Of a stretch of DNA of 20,495 nt, positions 5,912 through 12,866 are shown one piece after another. A program made the translations under genes and the position numbers. A model generated the notes under the pieces. It ran no database searches, was not told where the DNA came from, and saw only the letters and a program-made list of their open reading frames with translations. Within the stretch, counting starts at the first letter, position 1. Each line of letters starts with the position of its first letter. Source of the stretch: CAYGJN01 sp964350135. Its GTDB lineage: Bacteria; Bdellovibrionota; Bacteriovoracia; Bacteriovoracales; Bacteriovoracaceae. The stretch is taken from assembly GCA_964350135.1 (NCBI GenBank), contig CAYGJN010000041.1:1-20495 (forward strand), read 5' to 3'.

Positions 5912-6895
5912 ATGAAAACTTTTAACTATGTTTCTTTATTTAGCGGAATCGGTGGATTTGAGAAAGGAATTGAAAACTCAGGTGTAAATTGGAACTGTGT
6001 TGGATATTCCGAAATAAATCATGCATCGCTAGAAATTTATAAAAAGCATTTTCCAGAGCATAAATCTCTGGGGAACGTAAAAAACCTAAACGCTCAATAT
6101 CTAAAGAATCTTGAAGTCGATTGTGTAGTTGGAGGATTCCCATGCCAAAGTTGGAGCCAAGCTGGAAAAAGGAAAGGCTTTGGAGACGATAGAGGTATGT
6201 TGTTTTATAATGTACTAGACGTCATTGAAGCCTCAAAGCCAAAAGTAGTATTTCTTGAGAATGTAGAAAACTTAGTTCGTCATAACTATGGTCGTTCATT
6301 ACAAAGAATTGTAAGAATGATTTCTGACCTAGGTTACGACGTAAACTGGGAGGTACTAAATACAGCTGATTTCGGTATACCACATCGTAGAACAAGAGTA
6401 TTTTTTGTAGCATTTAGAAAAGATTTAAAAGTATCAAACTTCGAATTTCCTTTAATGATCGAATCTAAAAAAGAGTTCTCTTTCTATGACTTTCTTGAAG
6501 AATTACCCCCCGAATATGTTTACTTAAACAAAGAAGAGTCATTAAAGATGAAGGGATGGGGTACTCAAAATGGGCATGGCGGTTATATCTCTGATAATCG
6601 AATATATAATTGCATAACGGCCTCATATAAGAAAGATCATGGAAATTCGATGAAATTCTTAAGAAGTAATGGAAAGCTAAGTTGCTTAAGTCCGATTGAA
6701 GCTGAAAGACTTCAGGGTTTTCCAGACAATTGGACTGAGATTAATGGAGTTTCTTTTGAAGATCGATATAAATCTTTAGGTAATGCTGTATCTGTACCTG
6801 TCATTAAAGAAATAGTTTTAAAGATTGAAGATTCTATCAAGAGTGATAGCAAAGATGGAGCAAATTTACTGTTGGTAAAAGAAGATGTTGCTTAG
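5912..6895 (+). CDS. DNA (cytosine-5-)-methyltransferase
   Basis: The 327-residue enzyme carries all main C5-methyltransferase motifs in order: I FSGIGGFEKGIE (10-21, AdoMet), IV GGFPCQSWSQAGKRKGFG (74-91, catalytic Cys78), VI ENVENL (116-121), VIII IPHRRTRVFFV (156-166), a short target-recognition region (about 185-255), IX SPIEAERLQGFPDNW (260-274) and X YKSLGNAVSVP (286-296). It should methylate cytosine C5 in a short double-stranded site; specificity cannot be read. GGGAG lies 7 nt before the ATG. It is cotranscribed with the ParB-like gene and ends in a strong terminator. No adjacent typical restriction enzyme is seen, so it may be an orphan phage- or element-type methylase, although a PD-(D/E)XK protein lies 1.6 kb downstream. 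Confidence 0.95.
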   Translation: MKTFNYVSLFSGIGGFEKGIENSGVNWNCVGYSEINHASLEIYKKHFPEHKSLGNVKNLNAQYLKNLEVDCVVGGFPCQSWSQAGKRKGFGDDRGMLFYNVLDVIEASKPKVVFLENVENLVRHNYGRSLQRIVRMISDLGYDVNWEVLNTADFGIPHRRTRVFFVAFRKDLKVSNFEFPLMIESKKEFSFYDFLEELPPEYVYLNKEESLKMKGWGTQNGHGGYISDNRIYNCITASYKKDHGNSMKFLRSNGKLSCLSPIEAERLQGFPDNWTEINGVSFEDRYKSLGNAVSVPVIKEIVLKIEDSIKSDSKDGANLLLVKEDVA

Positions 6896-6902
6896 ATTTT
6901 AT

Positions 6903-6931
6903 AAGGGCCAGTTTAATCGCTGGCCCTTTTC
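6903..6931 (+). terminator. Strong rho-independent terminator
   Basis: AAGGGCCAG (6903-6911) pairs perfectly with CTGGCCCTT (6920-6928) around an 8-nt loop, followed by TT. It closes the ParB-like/methyltransferase operon. Confidence 0.9.
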
Positions 6932-6935
6932 TAAA

Positions 6936-6951
6936 TTGGGAATATTCCCAA
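6936..6951. promoter_or_regulatory. Perfect 16-bp palindrome TTGGGAATATTCCCAA
   Basis: This is the best member of the GGGAATATTCCC family and has dyad symmetry over all 16 bases. It lies between the terminator and the zinc-ribbon gene, about 95 nt upstream of the latter. It is a likely protein-binding site (operator or parS-like). Confidence 0.65.
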
Positions 6952-6972
6952 AATACTCCATATTACATGCGT

Positions 6973-7010
6973 GCACTCTACTAGATCTCGATATAATTGA
7001 GTTAGAGTGC
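6973..7010 (+). promoter_or_regulatory. Inverted repeat around a TATAAT box
   Basis: GCACTCTA (6973-6980) is perfectly inverted as TAGAGTGC (7003-7010). TATAAT (6992-6997) lies in the 22-bp spacer. The arms could bind a regulator across the promoter of the zinc-ribbon gene. No good -35 box was found. Confidence 0.4.
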
Positions 7011-7044
7011 TTAACCACAAACTACAAATCACAGGAGAATACTG

Positions 7045-7488
7045 ATGCCCCAATTCAAAAAATGTAACAGTTGCAAGGAGTTACTCAGCTATAACCAATT
7101 TGGAGAACTAAATTCATCACCAGATAAATACAATCCAACGTGTAAATGCTGTAAGAACTATATAAGAAGAAAGTCTTATCAAAAAAATAAAGATTCCGAC
7201 GAAGAAACAATTCAAAGAATTCCTCTGCGAGTCCATAACTATAATCATTTAGTGAACTTGATAAACGAAAATGAAATTATGTCAGTAGAGCTAAATGCTC
7301 AAGACGTAAACAGCCACACGAATTATAAGATAAAAATTGAAAAAGATGAACAGGCGTATTCTCAGAGCATCAAACAAGAAGATAATCTTATCAAGGGCGT
7401 CTACTTTCCTGTTGGAGTCAGGATTGACTATTTCTTTGACTATCTTCAAGAGTCATTATTTGAACAAAGTATAAAAATTATCGATTAA
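7045..7488 (+). CDS. Small protein with N-terminal zinc ribbon
   Basis: The 147-residue protein begins with a four-cysteine zinc-binding pattern: CNSC (residues 7-10) and CKCC (about 33-36) with an aromatic-rich link (LLSYNQFGELNSSPDKYN), then a basic helix NYIRRKSYQKNK. This resembles the zinc-knuckle half of HNH-type proteins, but no HNH catalytic residues are visible, so nuclease activity is not supported. The remaining 100 residues are unknown, with strands in SVELNAQDVNSHTNYKIKIEK. AGGAGA precedes the ATG by 6 nt. The gene stands alone between two copies of the GGGAATATTCCC palindrome. It may be a DNA- or RNA-binding accessory factor. Confidence 0.75.
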   Translation: MPQFKKCNSCKELLSYNQFGELNSSPDKYNPTCKCCKNYIRRKSYQKNKDSDEETIQRIPLRVHNYNHLVNLINENEIMSVELNAQDVNSHTNYKIKIEKDEQAYSQSIKQEDNLIKGVYFPVGVRIDYFFDYLQESLFEQSIKIID

Positions 7489-7503
7489 ATGAGTTTCATG
7501 TGG

Positions 7504-7517
7504 TGGGAATATTCCAA
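7504..7517. promoter_or_regulatory. Palindrome copy TGGGAATATTCCAA
   Basis: The 10-bp core GGAATATTCC (7506-7515) is perfectly symmetric and the copy matches the 12-bp consensus at 11 positions. It lies 15 nt after the zinc-ribbon gene and about 145 nt before the short recombinase gene. Confidence 0.55.
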
Positions 7518-7616
7518 CTATAGAGTCAACAGTTCAATTCATAAGTTGATTCTTTGTTTAACTACTTGATATTCTAATCCATTGATAAATTTCTTCATTT
7601 CTCCACTTACGAAGAT

Positions 7617-7650
7617 GTAACAATACGACAATATAACAAAGTATAGTTAC
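7617..7650 (+). promoter_or_regulatory. Inverted repeat before the short recombinase gene
   Basis: GTAACAATAC (7617-7626) and GTATAGTTAC (7641-7650) pair at 9 of 10 positions with a 14-nt spacer. The right arm abuts the ribosome site TGGAGG. It could be an mRNA hairpin controlling translation or a binding site for the recombinase itself. Confidence 0.4.
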
Positions 7651-7662
7651 CTGGAGGAAAGA

Positions 7663-8289
7663 ATGGCCGTTACACCTGAGAAGATATTATCTGAGTCCCA
7701 ACTAAAAACGTTAATAAATCGATTAAAATCAGAAAGAGACAAGGCCCTCCTATCGATAGAAGCCAATCCAGACAAAATGTTACCCAGAGACTCCAGAATA
7801 ATCCTCGAACACGGCTTATTTTCACTTATAGCAATGACTGGACTCAGAATTTCGGAGGCACTACAGCTGAGATATGGAGACCTAGGATCAGATTATATTA
7901 TTATCAGAAAGGAAATATCTAAGAATAAGAAAACAGGACATGTTTACTTTGGCAATAAAACTAGAAGTTTATTAGATAACTATATTTCCATCAGATCAGC
8001 AAAGAAAAATTGGCCAGATAATGACTATCTATTTCCATCTAAATCAAGATCTGGTTTTATTACTCGTAGCTACGCTTTCAGAAGATTCAAATATTGGCTC
8101 AATGTCTGTGGACTACCCAATTATTTATCTCCACATTCTCTCAGACATTCCTATGCAACCACATGCCTGGACTCTGGATTAAGTCTCGCTTTTGTGAGAG
8201 ATCAGCTAAGGCATAGTTCTATCCAAGTAACTTCTGTCTATCTCTCAGTAACTAAAGAAAATCGAGAAAAGGTAAAGAATCTATTCTAA
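7663..8289 (+). CDS. Short tyrosine recombinase, catalytic domain only
   Basis: The 208-residue protein has the tyrosine-recombinase active site: Arg62 (MTGLRISEAL), a Lys in the beta-hairpin KNKKTG (about 88-92), His158 and Arg161 (SPHSLRHSYA), His184 (LRHSSIQ) and nucleophile Tyr193. It lacks the N-terminal SAM-like core-binding domain of XerC/XerD or phage integrases, and its size matches FimB/FimE-type invertases and similar minimal recombinases. It should cut and rejoin DNA at short inverted sites; which sites is unknown. GGAGG precedes the ATG. A full-length integrase lies 3.3 kb downstream, so this one may do a second job such as local inversion or multimer resolution. Confidence 0.88.
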   Translation: MAVTPEKILSESQLKTLINRLKSERDKALLSIEANPDKMLPRDSRIILEHGLFSLIAMTGLRISEALQLRYGDLGSDYIIIRKEISKNKKTGHVYFGNKTRSLLDNYISIRSAKKNWPDNDYLFPSKSRSGFITRSYAFRRFKYWLNVCGLPNYLSPHSLRHSYATTCLDSGLSLAFVRDQLRHSSIQVTSVYLSVTKENREKVKNLF

Positions 8290-8494
8290 TAATGTAAAAC
8301 TTTTTATTCATTCGACATAATTAGATTAGTAGCAATTTTTTATTGTGATTACTTACGAACTATAGAAAAGAATAATTTACATATAGCTGAAAGAATTTAA
8401 TCCAAGCTACTGAAACCAAAGATAAAATTAAAGGCCATAACTATAAAGGCCTAAGATCCTCTATTGAGAATACATAACGAATAAGGAGATTACG

Positions 8495-9376
8495 ATGAGT
8501 CAAATAAACCCAGAGTCTACCATATCAGAGTCAACATCTAACTGTGAAGCTGATACTCCATCAAGCTTAGATCTTGAGAGAGAGTTTCAAAATCAGACCT
8601 TTAAGAAAGGTCCTTATCTATTCCTTCTATCTAGGACGCAGAATGAGTACGAAAGAGTCAAAACCTTAAAGAGAAGAGAGCTTTTAGCTGAACAGTGTGA
8701 TTCATCCTTTCCTGTTTTATCTGATGATATTCTCCAATTCCTTTACACCACAGGAAGAGATAACTATGAATCATACTGCAGAGACAACTACAAAGGTAAT
8801 GGATTTGATAAAACCTATAGTGAATTACAGTTCTTCGAAAACCTTGAGAAGATCAAGCAAGACCTACCTATCCTTAAGGATGTCGAAATTATTCCCACAT
8901 CTAGTTCCGAATCAAAGAGGATGTCTACTGGTCCCTATGTGCCGGACTTTATCTTCTTTGGGCTAAGTAGAAATGGATGCTCGCTAGTCACAGTTGAAGT
9001 CGATGGAGAATATCATTTTGACTATAAAAAGTCCTTGAAAGACAAGAATAGGGACGATGACCTGAGATCAATGAAGATAGACACTATTCGTATTGAGAAT
9101 AAATACATCAATGACCTGGATATTCTTAAAAAGATTTTCAATGACGTTTCTATGATCAACATTACCGATAGAAAGGACCAGCTGGACATCATCAAGAGAA
9201 AGATATGGGTTAAAACTATAGTTAACTTCTTATCATTGAAAGAAATCGAATGCCTCATTTTGGAAAAGTTCCAAGTTGAACCCAACCTCATTAATGAATT
9301 CCACGCTCTTGTTAAACTTCCCAATTGTCCAAGAGACATCAAGAGTGAGTATAAAGTGTGGAAAAACAATCTATAG
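8495..9376 (+). CDS. PD-(D/E)XK nuclease-like protein (DUF2726/DUF559-like)
   Basis: The 293-residue protein has a central segment typical of Vsr-related PD-(D/E)XK domains: VPDFIFF with Asp151, 16 residues on VTVEVDGEYHFD with Glu168 and Asp170, then DKNRDDDLRSMKIDTIRIEN (about 183-202), the R-D-x-x-L...R-I pattern seen in DUF559 and DUF2726 proteins. The usual Lys of the motif is replaced by Asp (E-V-D), which is normal in these families. It is therefore a candidate metal-dependent DNA endonuclease. The N-terminal 30 residues are Ser/Glu-rich and probably disordered. AAGGAG lies 7 nt before the ATG, and the gene is monocistronic after a 205-nt spacer. Whether it partners the methyltransferase at 5912-6895 is speculation. 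Confidence 0.7.
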   Translation: MSQINPESTISESTSNCEADTPSSLDLEREFQNQTFKKGPYLFLLSRTQNEYERVKTLKRRELLAEQCDSSFPVLSDDILQFLYTTGRDNYESYCRDNYKGNGFDKTYSELQFFENLEKIKQDLPILKDVEIIPTSSSESKRMSTGPYVPDFIFFGLSRNGCSLVTVEVDGEYHFDYKKSLKDKNRDDDLRSMKIDTIRIENKYINDLDILKKIFNDVSMINITDRKDQLDIIKRKIWVKTIVNFLSLKEIECLILEKFQVEPNLINEFHALVKLPNCPRDIKSEYKVWKNNL

Positions 9377-9413
9377 ATTCATATGTAATCCAATCACTTA
9401 TAGTTAAGATTTA

Positions 9414-9443
9414 TTGCGTCTTTTTCTATGAATTCGCTATAAA
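9414..9443 (+). promoter_or_regulatory. Promoter, predicted leaderless
   Basis: TTGCGT (9414-9419) and TATAAA (9438-9443) are 18 bp apart. The ATG at 9452 is 9 bases past the -10 box and there is no Shine-Dalgarno, so the transcript probably begins at or next to the start codon. Confidence 0.5.
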
Positions 9444-9451
9444 ATATGTGG

Positions 9452-9763
9452 ATGAAGATTTACAAATATTATTTAAAATCTAAGAGTTCCAACGATTCAC
9501 TTTTCATTGGAACCTTTAGTCAAATGAATCCGTCTCGTGATATTGATGATTCTTTTGTTGATTTCATTGTCATGCAAGACTTCGATGAATTCTACTTAGA
9601 ATTAGCCGAATGTGCTATTCATCAGCTTAACTTTATTGTTGTGGGGGTTGATGAAATGAACGAAGAGTCCACATTGCTAGAGTATGATCAAGAGCTTTCT
9701 TCGTATTTCGGAAGAGAAACTACAATGAAATACTTTGGAATCCAGTTCATAGCTGCAGCTTAA
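9452..9763 (+). CDS. Small acidic protein of unknown function
   Basis: From the ATG at 9452 the protein is 103 residues (MKIYKYYLKSK...). An in-frame ATG at 9446 is possible, but the promoter fits 9452 better. I recognise no family. It is acidic (DIDDSFVDFIVMQDFDEFYLELAE), lacks a signal peptide, and has predicted strand-helix alternation. Small acidic proteins in mobile elements are sometimes anti-restriction or DNA-mimic proteins; only composition hints at this. It stands alone between the nuclease-like gene and the XRE operon. Confidence 0.6.
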   Translation: MKIYKYYLKSKSSNDSLFIGTFSQMNPSRDIDDSFVDFIVMQDFDEFYLELAECAIHQLNFIVVGVDEMNEESTLLEYDQELSSYFGRETTMKYFGIQFIAAA

Positions 9764-9846
9764 ATTCATTTGATTAAATAAAATCTAAAAGCCCTTCGAT
9801 ACCAAGCATTTGTGCACCCACTTTTTAACTCCCTTGGGTCCCATTT

Positions 9847-9859
9847 CACGACAAAATAA
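9847..9859 (+). promoter_or_regulatory. Short motif shared with the integrase leader
   Basis: CACGACAAAATAA matches CACGACATAATGA at 11563-11575 in 11 of 13 bases. Both lie upstream of transcription units of the element (XRE operon and integrase). It may be a common regulatory site or chance. Confidence 0.2.
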
Positions 9860-9875
9860 ACCATGCCCCACGAAT

Positions 9876-9929
9876 GAGACGGTTGTCTCAGTCATGGAAT
9901 ATAACTATCACCATTCGGACATGTGTCCG
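9876..9929 (+). promoter_or_regulatory. Promoter with two RGAC-N4-GTCY operator-like palindromes
   Basis: GAGACGGTTGTCTC (9876-9889) and CGGACATGTGTCCG (9916-9929) share the dyad RGAC-N4-GTCY. Their centres are 40 bp apart, close to four helical turns. A promoter fits between them: TTGTCT (9883-9888), 17 bp, TATCAC (9906-9911). The first palindrome overlaps the -35 box and the second the likely start site. This is the usual layout of an autoregulated repressor gene. Confidence 0.5.
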
Positions 9930-10244
9930 ACAATGGAGGGTATGGAAATTAAATTGCAAGAAGTACTCAATAGAGAGATGAAGAGTAGAAATGAATCAGT
10001 GAGAACCATTAGTAAGGAGACCGGTATTCCTACATCTACTCTTCACAACTGGATTCAAGGAGTTCTTCCCAGTGCCAAAAATATTCATTTCTTAGATCGA
10101 CTTGGGGAATACTTCAACATTTCTATTTCTGTCCTATTGTTCAACAAGGAAGATAGCCGTGGTGGGGACGACATTCTGTTTTCATCGACATTTGTGGATG
10201 GCCCAAACAGATACAAAATTATAATTGAAAAAGAAAAACGATAA
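9921..10244 (+). CDS. XRE-type helix-turn-helix regulator
   Basis: The conserved part runs from MEIKLQEVLNREMKSR and contains an XRE/Cro-type helix-turn-helix: VRTISKETGIPTSTLHNWIQG, then a helix HFLDRLGEYFNISISVLLF. The C-terminal 30 residues are unassigned. The protein should bind operators as a dimer and regulate this operon; two matched palindromes lie at its own promoter. The start is uncertain: in-frame ATGs occur at 9810, 9894, 9921, 9933 and 9942. The promoter makes 9810 and 9894 unlikely. 9921 would be near-leaderless. 9942 has GGAGGG only 1 nt upstream. The stop is 14 nt before the next gene, so it forms an operon with the lipoprotein gene. Confidence 0.8.
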   Translation: MCPTMEGMEIKLQEVLNREMKSRNESVRTISKETGIPTSTLHNWIQGVLPSAKNIHFLDRLGEYFNISISVLLFNKEDSRGGDDILFSSTFVDGPNRYKIIIEKEKR

Positions 10245-10258
10245 CGGGGAGACTAAAA

Positions 10259-10783
10259 ATGAAATTCATATCACAAATACTACCAATTCTAATGATCATG
10301 TCATCTTGCTCATCATTAAAACATGCATCCGCAGAAACTAGCGACAAAGTATTTCCCAAATTCTTCAAGGAAATTGATAGTGGAAACCTAAAGAAAGCGA
10401 GAGAAGTCTTAAAAGATAATGAAGCCGGAATGAGTCCAGGAGGATTCAACATAAAGTTTAGAGGGCAAGAACGTAACATATTCTCAACCCTAGGTAATAG
10501 AAAGCATGACTACAAAAACTTTATAAAACGACTCGTCATAATAAAGTCTTGTTCAACAAAAGATAATCCAAAGAGGTGCTACGAAAACAATGTCCAAAGC
10601 AAAATATCTGACAAACGTCAAACAGGTAGGAGATACATAAGGAAATCGCTTTCTTCCCTTTGTGAAGATTATTGTATGAAATCTAGTGGTCACGACGAGG
10701 CTATTTGTGTGCTCCTAGGTTCTCCGACAGGTCGAGCTTGGAAACCTGGACAAAGTTTTAAAAATAAAGTGTGTGGTAAATAG
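10259..10783 (+). CDS. Putative lipoprotein, unknown function
   Basis: The 174-residue protein starts with a signal peptide ending in a lipobox-like LMIMSSC (Cys about residue 17), so it is probably lipid-anchored in the periplasm. The mature part has a helix FFKEIDSGNLKKAREVLKDNE and a Cys-rich C-terminal half (KSCSTKDNPKRCYEN, LCEDYCMKSSGHDEAICVLLG, KVCGK) likely to form disulfides. No family is recognised. GGGGAG precedes the ATG by 7 nt. The next gene begins 1 nt after its stop, also encodes a secreted protein, and its early helix resembles this one (F-x3-I-x6-KAAxxxL-x-N), suggesting a duplicated pair. Surface exclusion, entry inhibition or a toxin-immunity role are possible but unsupported. 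Confidence 0.72.
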   Translation: MKFISQILPILMIMSSCSSLKHASAETSDKVFPKFFKEIDSGNLKKAREVLKDNEAGMSPGGFNIKFRGQERNIFSTLGNRKHDYKNFIKRLVIIKSCSTKDNPKRCYENNVQSKISDKRQTGRRYIRKSLSSLCEDYCMKSSGHDEAICVLLGSPTGRAWKPGQSFKNKVCGK

Positions 10784-10784
10784 A

Positions 10785-11504
10785 ATGAAACACCTAATAA
10801 TTCCCTTGCTGTTAATTAGTTCACTTTCCAATGCAAGCGAAGTGATAACTAAGGTCTTTGACCAGGCAATATCAAACGACTACAAAGCAGCGTCTCTTAT
10901 TCTTGATGAAAATCGAGATAAAATTAAGGTACAAGACGAATTTGGGGATACTGTCGATAAATATGATGAAATAAGACAGTTGATAAAGAATCTTAAGAGA
11001 CAATCTGAATTATGTCTTCACATTTCATCTAAAACACCCACTTCAGAAAACTTAGGCATTTATAAATCATACAGAGACCGCATCAAAAATGATTGTTCTA
11101 TCAATGGAAAACTGGGGATTCTATATAAAAACATTAATAATACATACAAGTATGATAAGTTCCTCAAGAAAATTAAAAAACTTGATGGCTTGTTAGCTGA
11201 GCTAGATTCAAAAATAACAAAACTCCAAGCGGAGCAAGATAAGGAAATTAAAAAAGCAAAAAACTATCCCGGCTCTATTCAAGAGGCGCTCGATAAGGCC
11301 TGTACTTCACAGAGAGTGCTAGATGTTAATCACAAAGTCATAGCTAAAGAGAAGGCTGCTGCCAAAATAAGTGGATATGAGGACAAAAAGAAACTATACC
11401 AAGCAGGGCACGCGATACGTATCTTTTCTAAACAAATAGAAAAAGATAAAAAACTCTACTACAAAAAAGCTAAGAGAAAATGGTCCTCCAGTTTATGTAA
11501 GTAA
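10785..11504 (+). CDS. Secreted coiled-coil-like protein, unknown function
   Basis: From the ATG at 10785 the protein is 239 residues with a clear signal peptide (MKHLIIPLLLISSLSNASE). The mature part starts with VFDQAISNDYKAASLILDENRDK, resembling the helix of the preceding lipoprotein. It then becomes a long charged helical region (about 130-165: DKFLKKIKKLDGLLAELDSKITKLQ...) likely to form a coiled coil. Scattered cysteines (LCLHIS, NDCSING, KACTSQ, SLCK) suggest disulfides. A GTG 12 nt upstream overlaps the previous gene, but the signal peptide fits 10785. No family is recognised. Export to the periplasm is likely. It is the third gene of the XRE operon. Confidence 0.72.
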   Translation: MKHLIIPLLLISSLSNASEVITKVFDQAISNDYKAASLILDENRDKIKVQDEFGDTVDKYDEIRQLIKNLKRQSELCLHISSKTPTSENLGIYKSYRDRIKNDCSINGKLGILYKNINNTYKYDKFLKKIKKLDGLLAELDSKITKLQAEQDKEIKKAKNYPGSIQEALDKACTSQRVLDVNHKVIAKEKAAAKISGYEDKKKLYQAGHAIRIFSKQIEKDKKLYYKKAKRKWSSSLCK

Positions 11505-11567
11505 CTACTTCTGTTTAATAATGGTATTATTCTAGCCCGAAGTATGTGCTTCACCCCAAATACACGA

Positions 11568-11595
11568 CATAATGATTTTAAGAGAGGTCATTATG
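11568..11595 (+). promoter_or_regulatory. Small stem enclosing the integrase ribosome site
   Basis: CATAATG (11568-11574) is the exact inverse of CATTATG (11589-11595). The stem would place AGAGAGG in the loop and the start codon ATG (11593-11595) in the right arm. This could dampen translation of the integrase. Confidence 0.3.
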
Positions 11596-12861
11596 AATGT
11601 AGAAAAAAGAAAAAAGACTGATGGTAGCATCTATTTTTCCTTCACCAGGTGGGATGGAAAGAAGAAGATTAGACTCAAGAAATCTGAACATCCTTATTTT
11701 GACAATTATGAAAGTGCTTTAGAATGGGCTAATGCTAAATCAGCAGAAGAAGATACCATGAGAATTAGGGCCATGAAGAGATTGGAGTGGCAAACCCGTT
11801 TCTATAATTTTAAAAAGATTTCCAAAGACTATATTGATAGCTGTAAAAGAACTCAGCCTAACTCATGGAAAGGTACACAGTATTACCTTTTCAATTATGT
11901 CTTACCTTATTTCTTAAACAAGATGGGGCAAGAAAACGTTAACAACTGGTATATCAATTACGAAAACTATAAAAACTGGCTCGAAGACGAAGCAACAACA
12001 ATTACTCATCCAAAAAGACCCATTTCATATTCTTCTATGAATCATTGTATTAAGACCTTAAACACATTTTCTAGCTACCTAGTTCGAAATGGACTATTAG
12101 ACCCTGGAAACATGTACAAGGTAACAAGTTTTGGAGTAGATAAACTTAACGAAAGAGATGCAGATGACCTGATCAACCTAGACGAATTTCAATTTATATA
12201 TAAACGTCTTCAAGAGTTGAGTTCAAAGGTGGCGATCTTCTATCAAACAGCTTACTTCACAGGAATGCGTTTCAATGAAATATTTGGCTTATCAATGAAT
12301 AATCTTTATCTTGGAAAAGTTGAGGATAGTACATTTTGTAAAGCTCTTGAAGATCACGGAATAGATTGTTTCGGCTATATAGTTCTTGAAAGTCAGCCAG
12401 CTCACAAAACAAGAAAAAGAGAGGAGGATGGATCTATTAAACGAAAACCGCTTAAATCCAAAAAGAAAATTGAAGAGAAAAACAACCGAATCATCCCAAT
12501 TATCGACAAAGAACTCTTTAACAACTTAGCAATGCTCTATAAGGAGCAAGAAAAGCTACACCAGAAGCGCACATTTGGTCCAGATCGCAACGATTATTTG
12601 CTTTTCGATGAAATGTCTACATCACTGCCCAACAGGGCATTAAAAAAGGTTTATGAAAAAACGAATTATAAACATAAATCATTTCACTGTTGTCGACATT
12701 CAAGATGTACAGAGCTAGTTGGCACTACCAGAGATATTGTTTTGACAAGAATGTGGCTGGGGCATACTCGTCAAGAGGTCACAGATAGATACATCCATAT
12801 CTACCAAAGATCTGTTAGAGAGGCGAAAAGGAAAGTGCAGAAGATAGACTTTATCGAGTAG
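11593..12861 (+). CDS. Full-length tyrosine integrase
   Basis: The 422-residue protein (from ATG 11593; the frame is open from 11572) has an N-terminal arm-binding-like domain (KRKKTDGSIYFSFTRWDGKKKIRL, about 5-45), a core-binding helical domain (about 75-170) and a catalytic domain with Arg226 (YFTGMRFNEIFGL), His365 and Arg368 (SFHCCRHSRC), His391 (LGHTRQEVTD) and nucleophile Tyr400. This is the composition of phage and ICE integrases. A lysine-rich insertion (about 272-298) separates the first Arg from the rest. AGAGAGG precedes ATG 11593. It is the best evidence that the surrounding region is an integrated element. No tRNA gene or clear attachment repeat was found beside it. It converges with the next gene, with stops 5 nt apart. 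Confidence 0.92.
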   Translation: MNVEKRKKTDGSIYFSFTRWDGKKKIRLKKSEHPYFDNYESALEWANAKSAEEDTMRIRAMKRLEWQTRFYNFKKISKDYIDSCKRTQPNSWKGTQYYLFNYVLPYFLNKMGQENVNNWYINYENYKNWLEDEATTITHPKRPISYSSMNHCIKTLNTFSSYLVRNGLLDPGNMYKVTSFGVDKLNERDADDLINLDEFQFIYKRLQELSSKVAIFYQTAYFTGMRFNEIFGLSMNNLYLGKVEDSTFCKALEDHGIDCFGYIVLESQPAHKTRKREEDGSIKRKPLKSKKKIEEKNNRIIPIIDKELFNNLAMLYKEQEKLHQKRTFGPDRNDYLLFDEMSTSLPNRALKKVYEKTNYKHKSFHCCRHSRCTELVGTTRDIVLTRMWLGHTRQEVTDRYIHIYQRSVREAKRKVQKIDFIE

Positions 12862-12866
12862 CTTGA

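Noticed and set aside
7045..7488. HNH endonuclease
   Set aside because: The paired cysteines resemble an HNH zinc site, but no His-Asn-His catalytic arrangement is present; only a zinc ribbon is supported.
9810..9920. N-terminal extension of the XRE regulator
   Set aside because: The frame is open from 9810, but the palindromes and promoter lie within it and the extension has no regular secondary-structure pattern; translation probably starts after the promoter.
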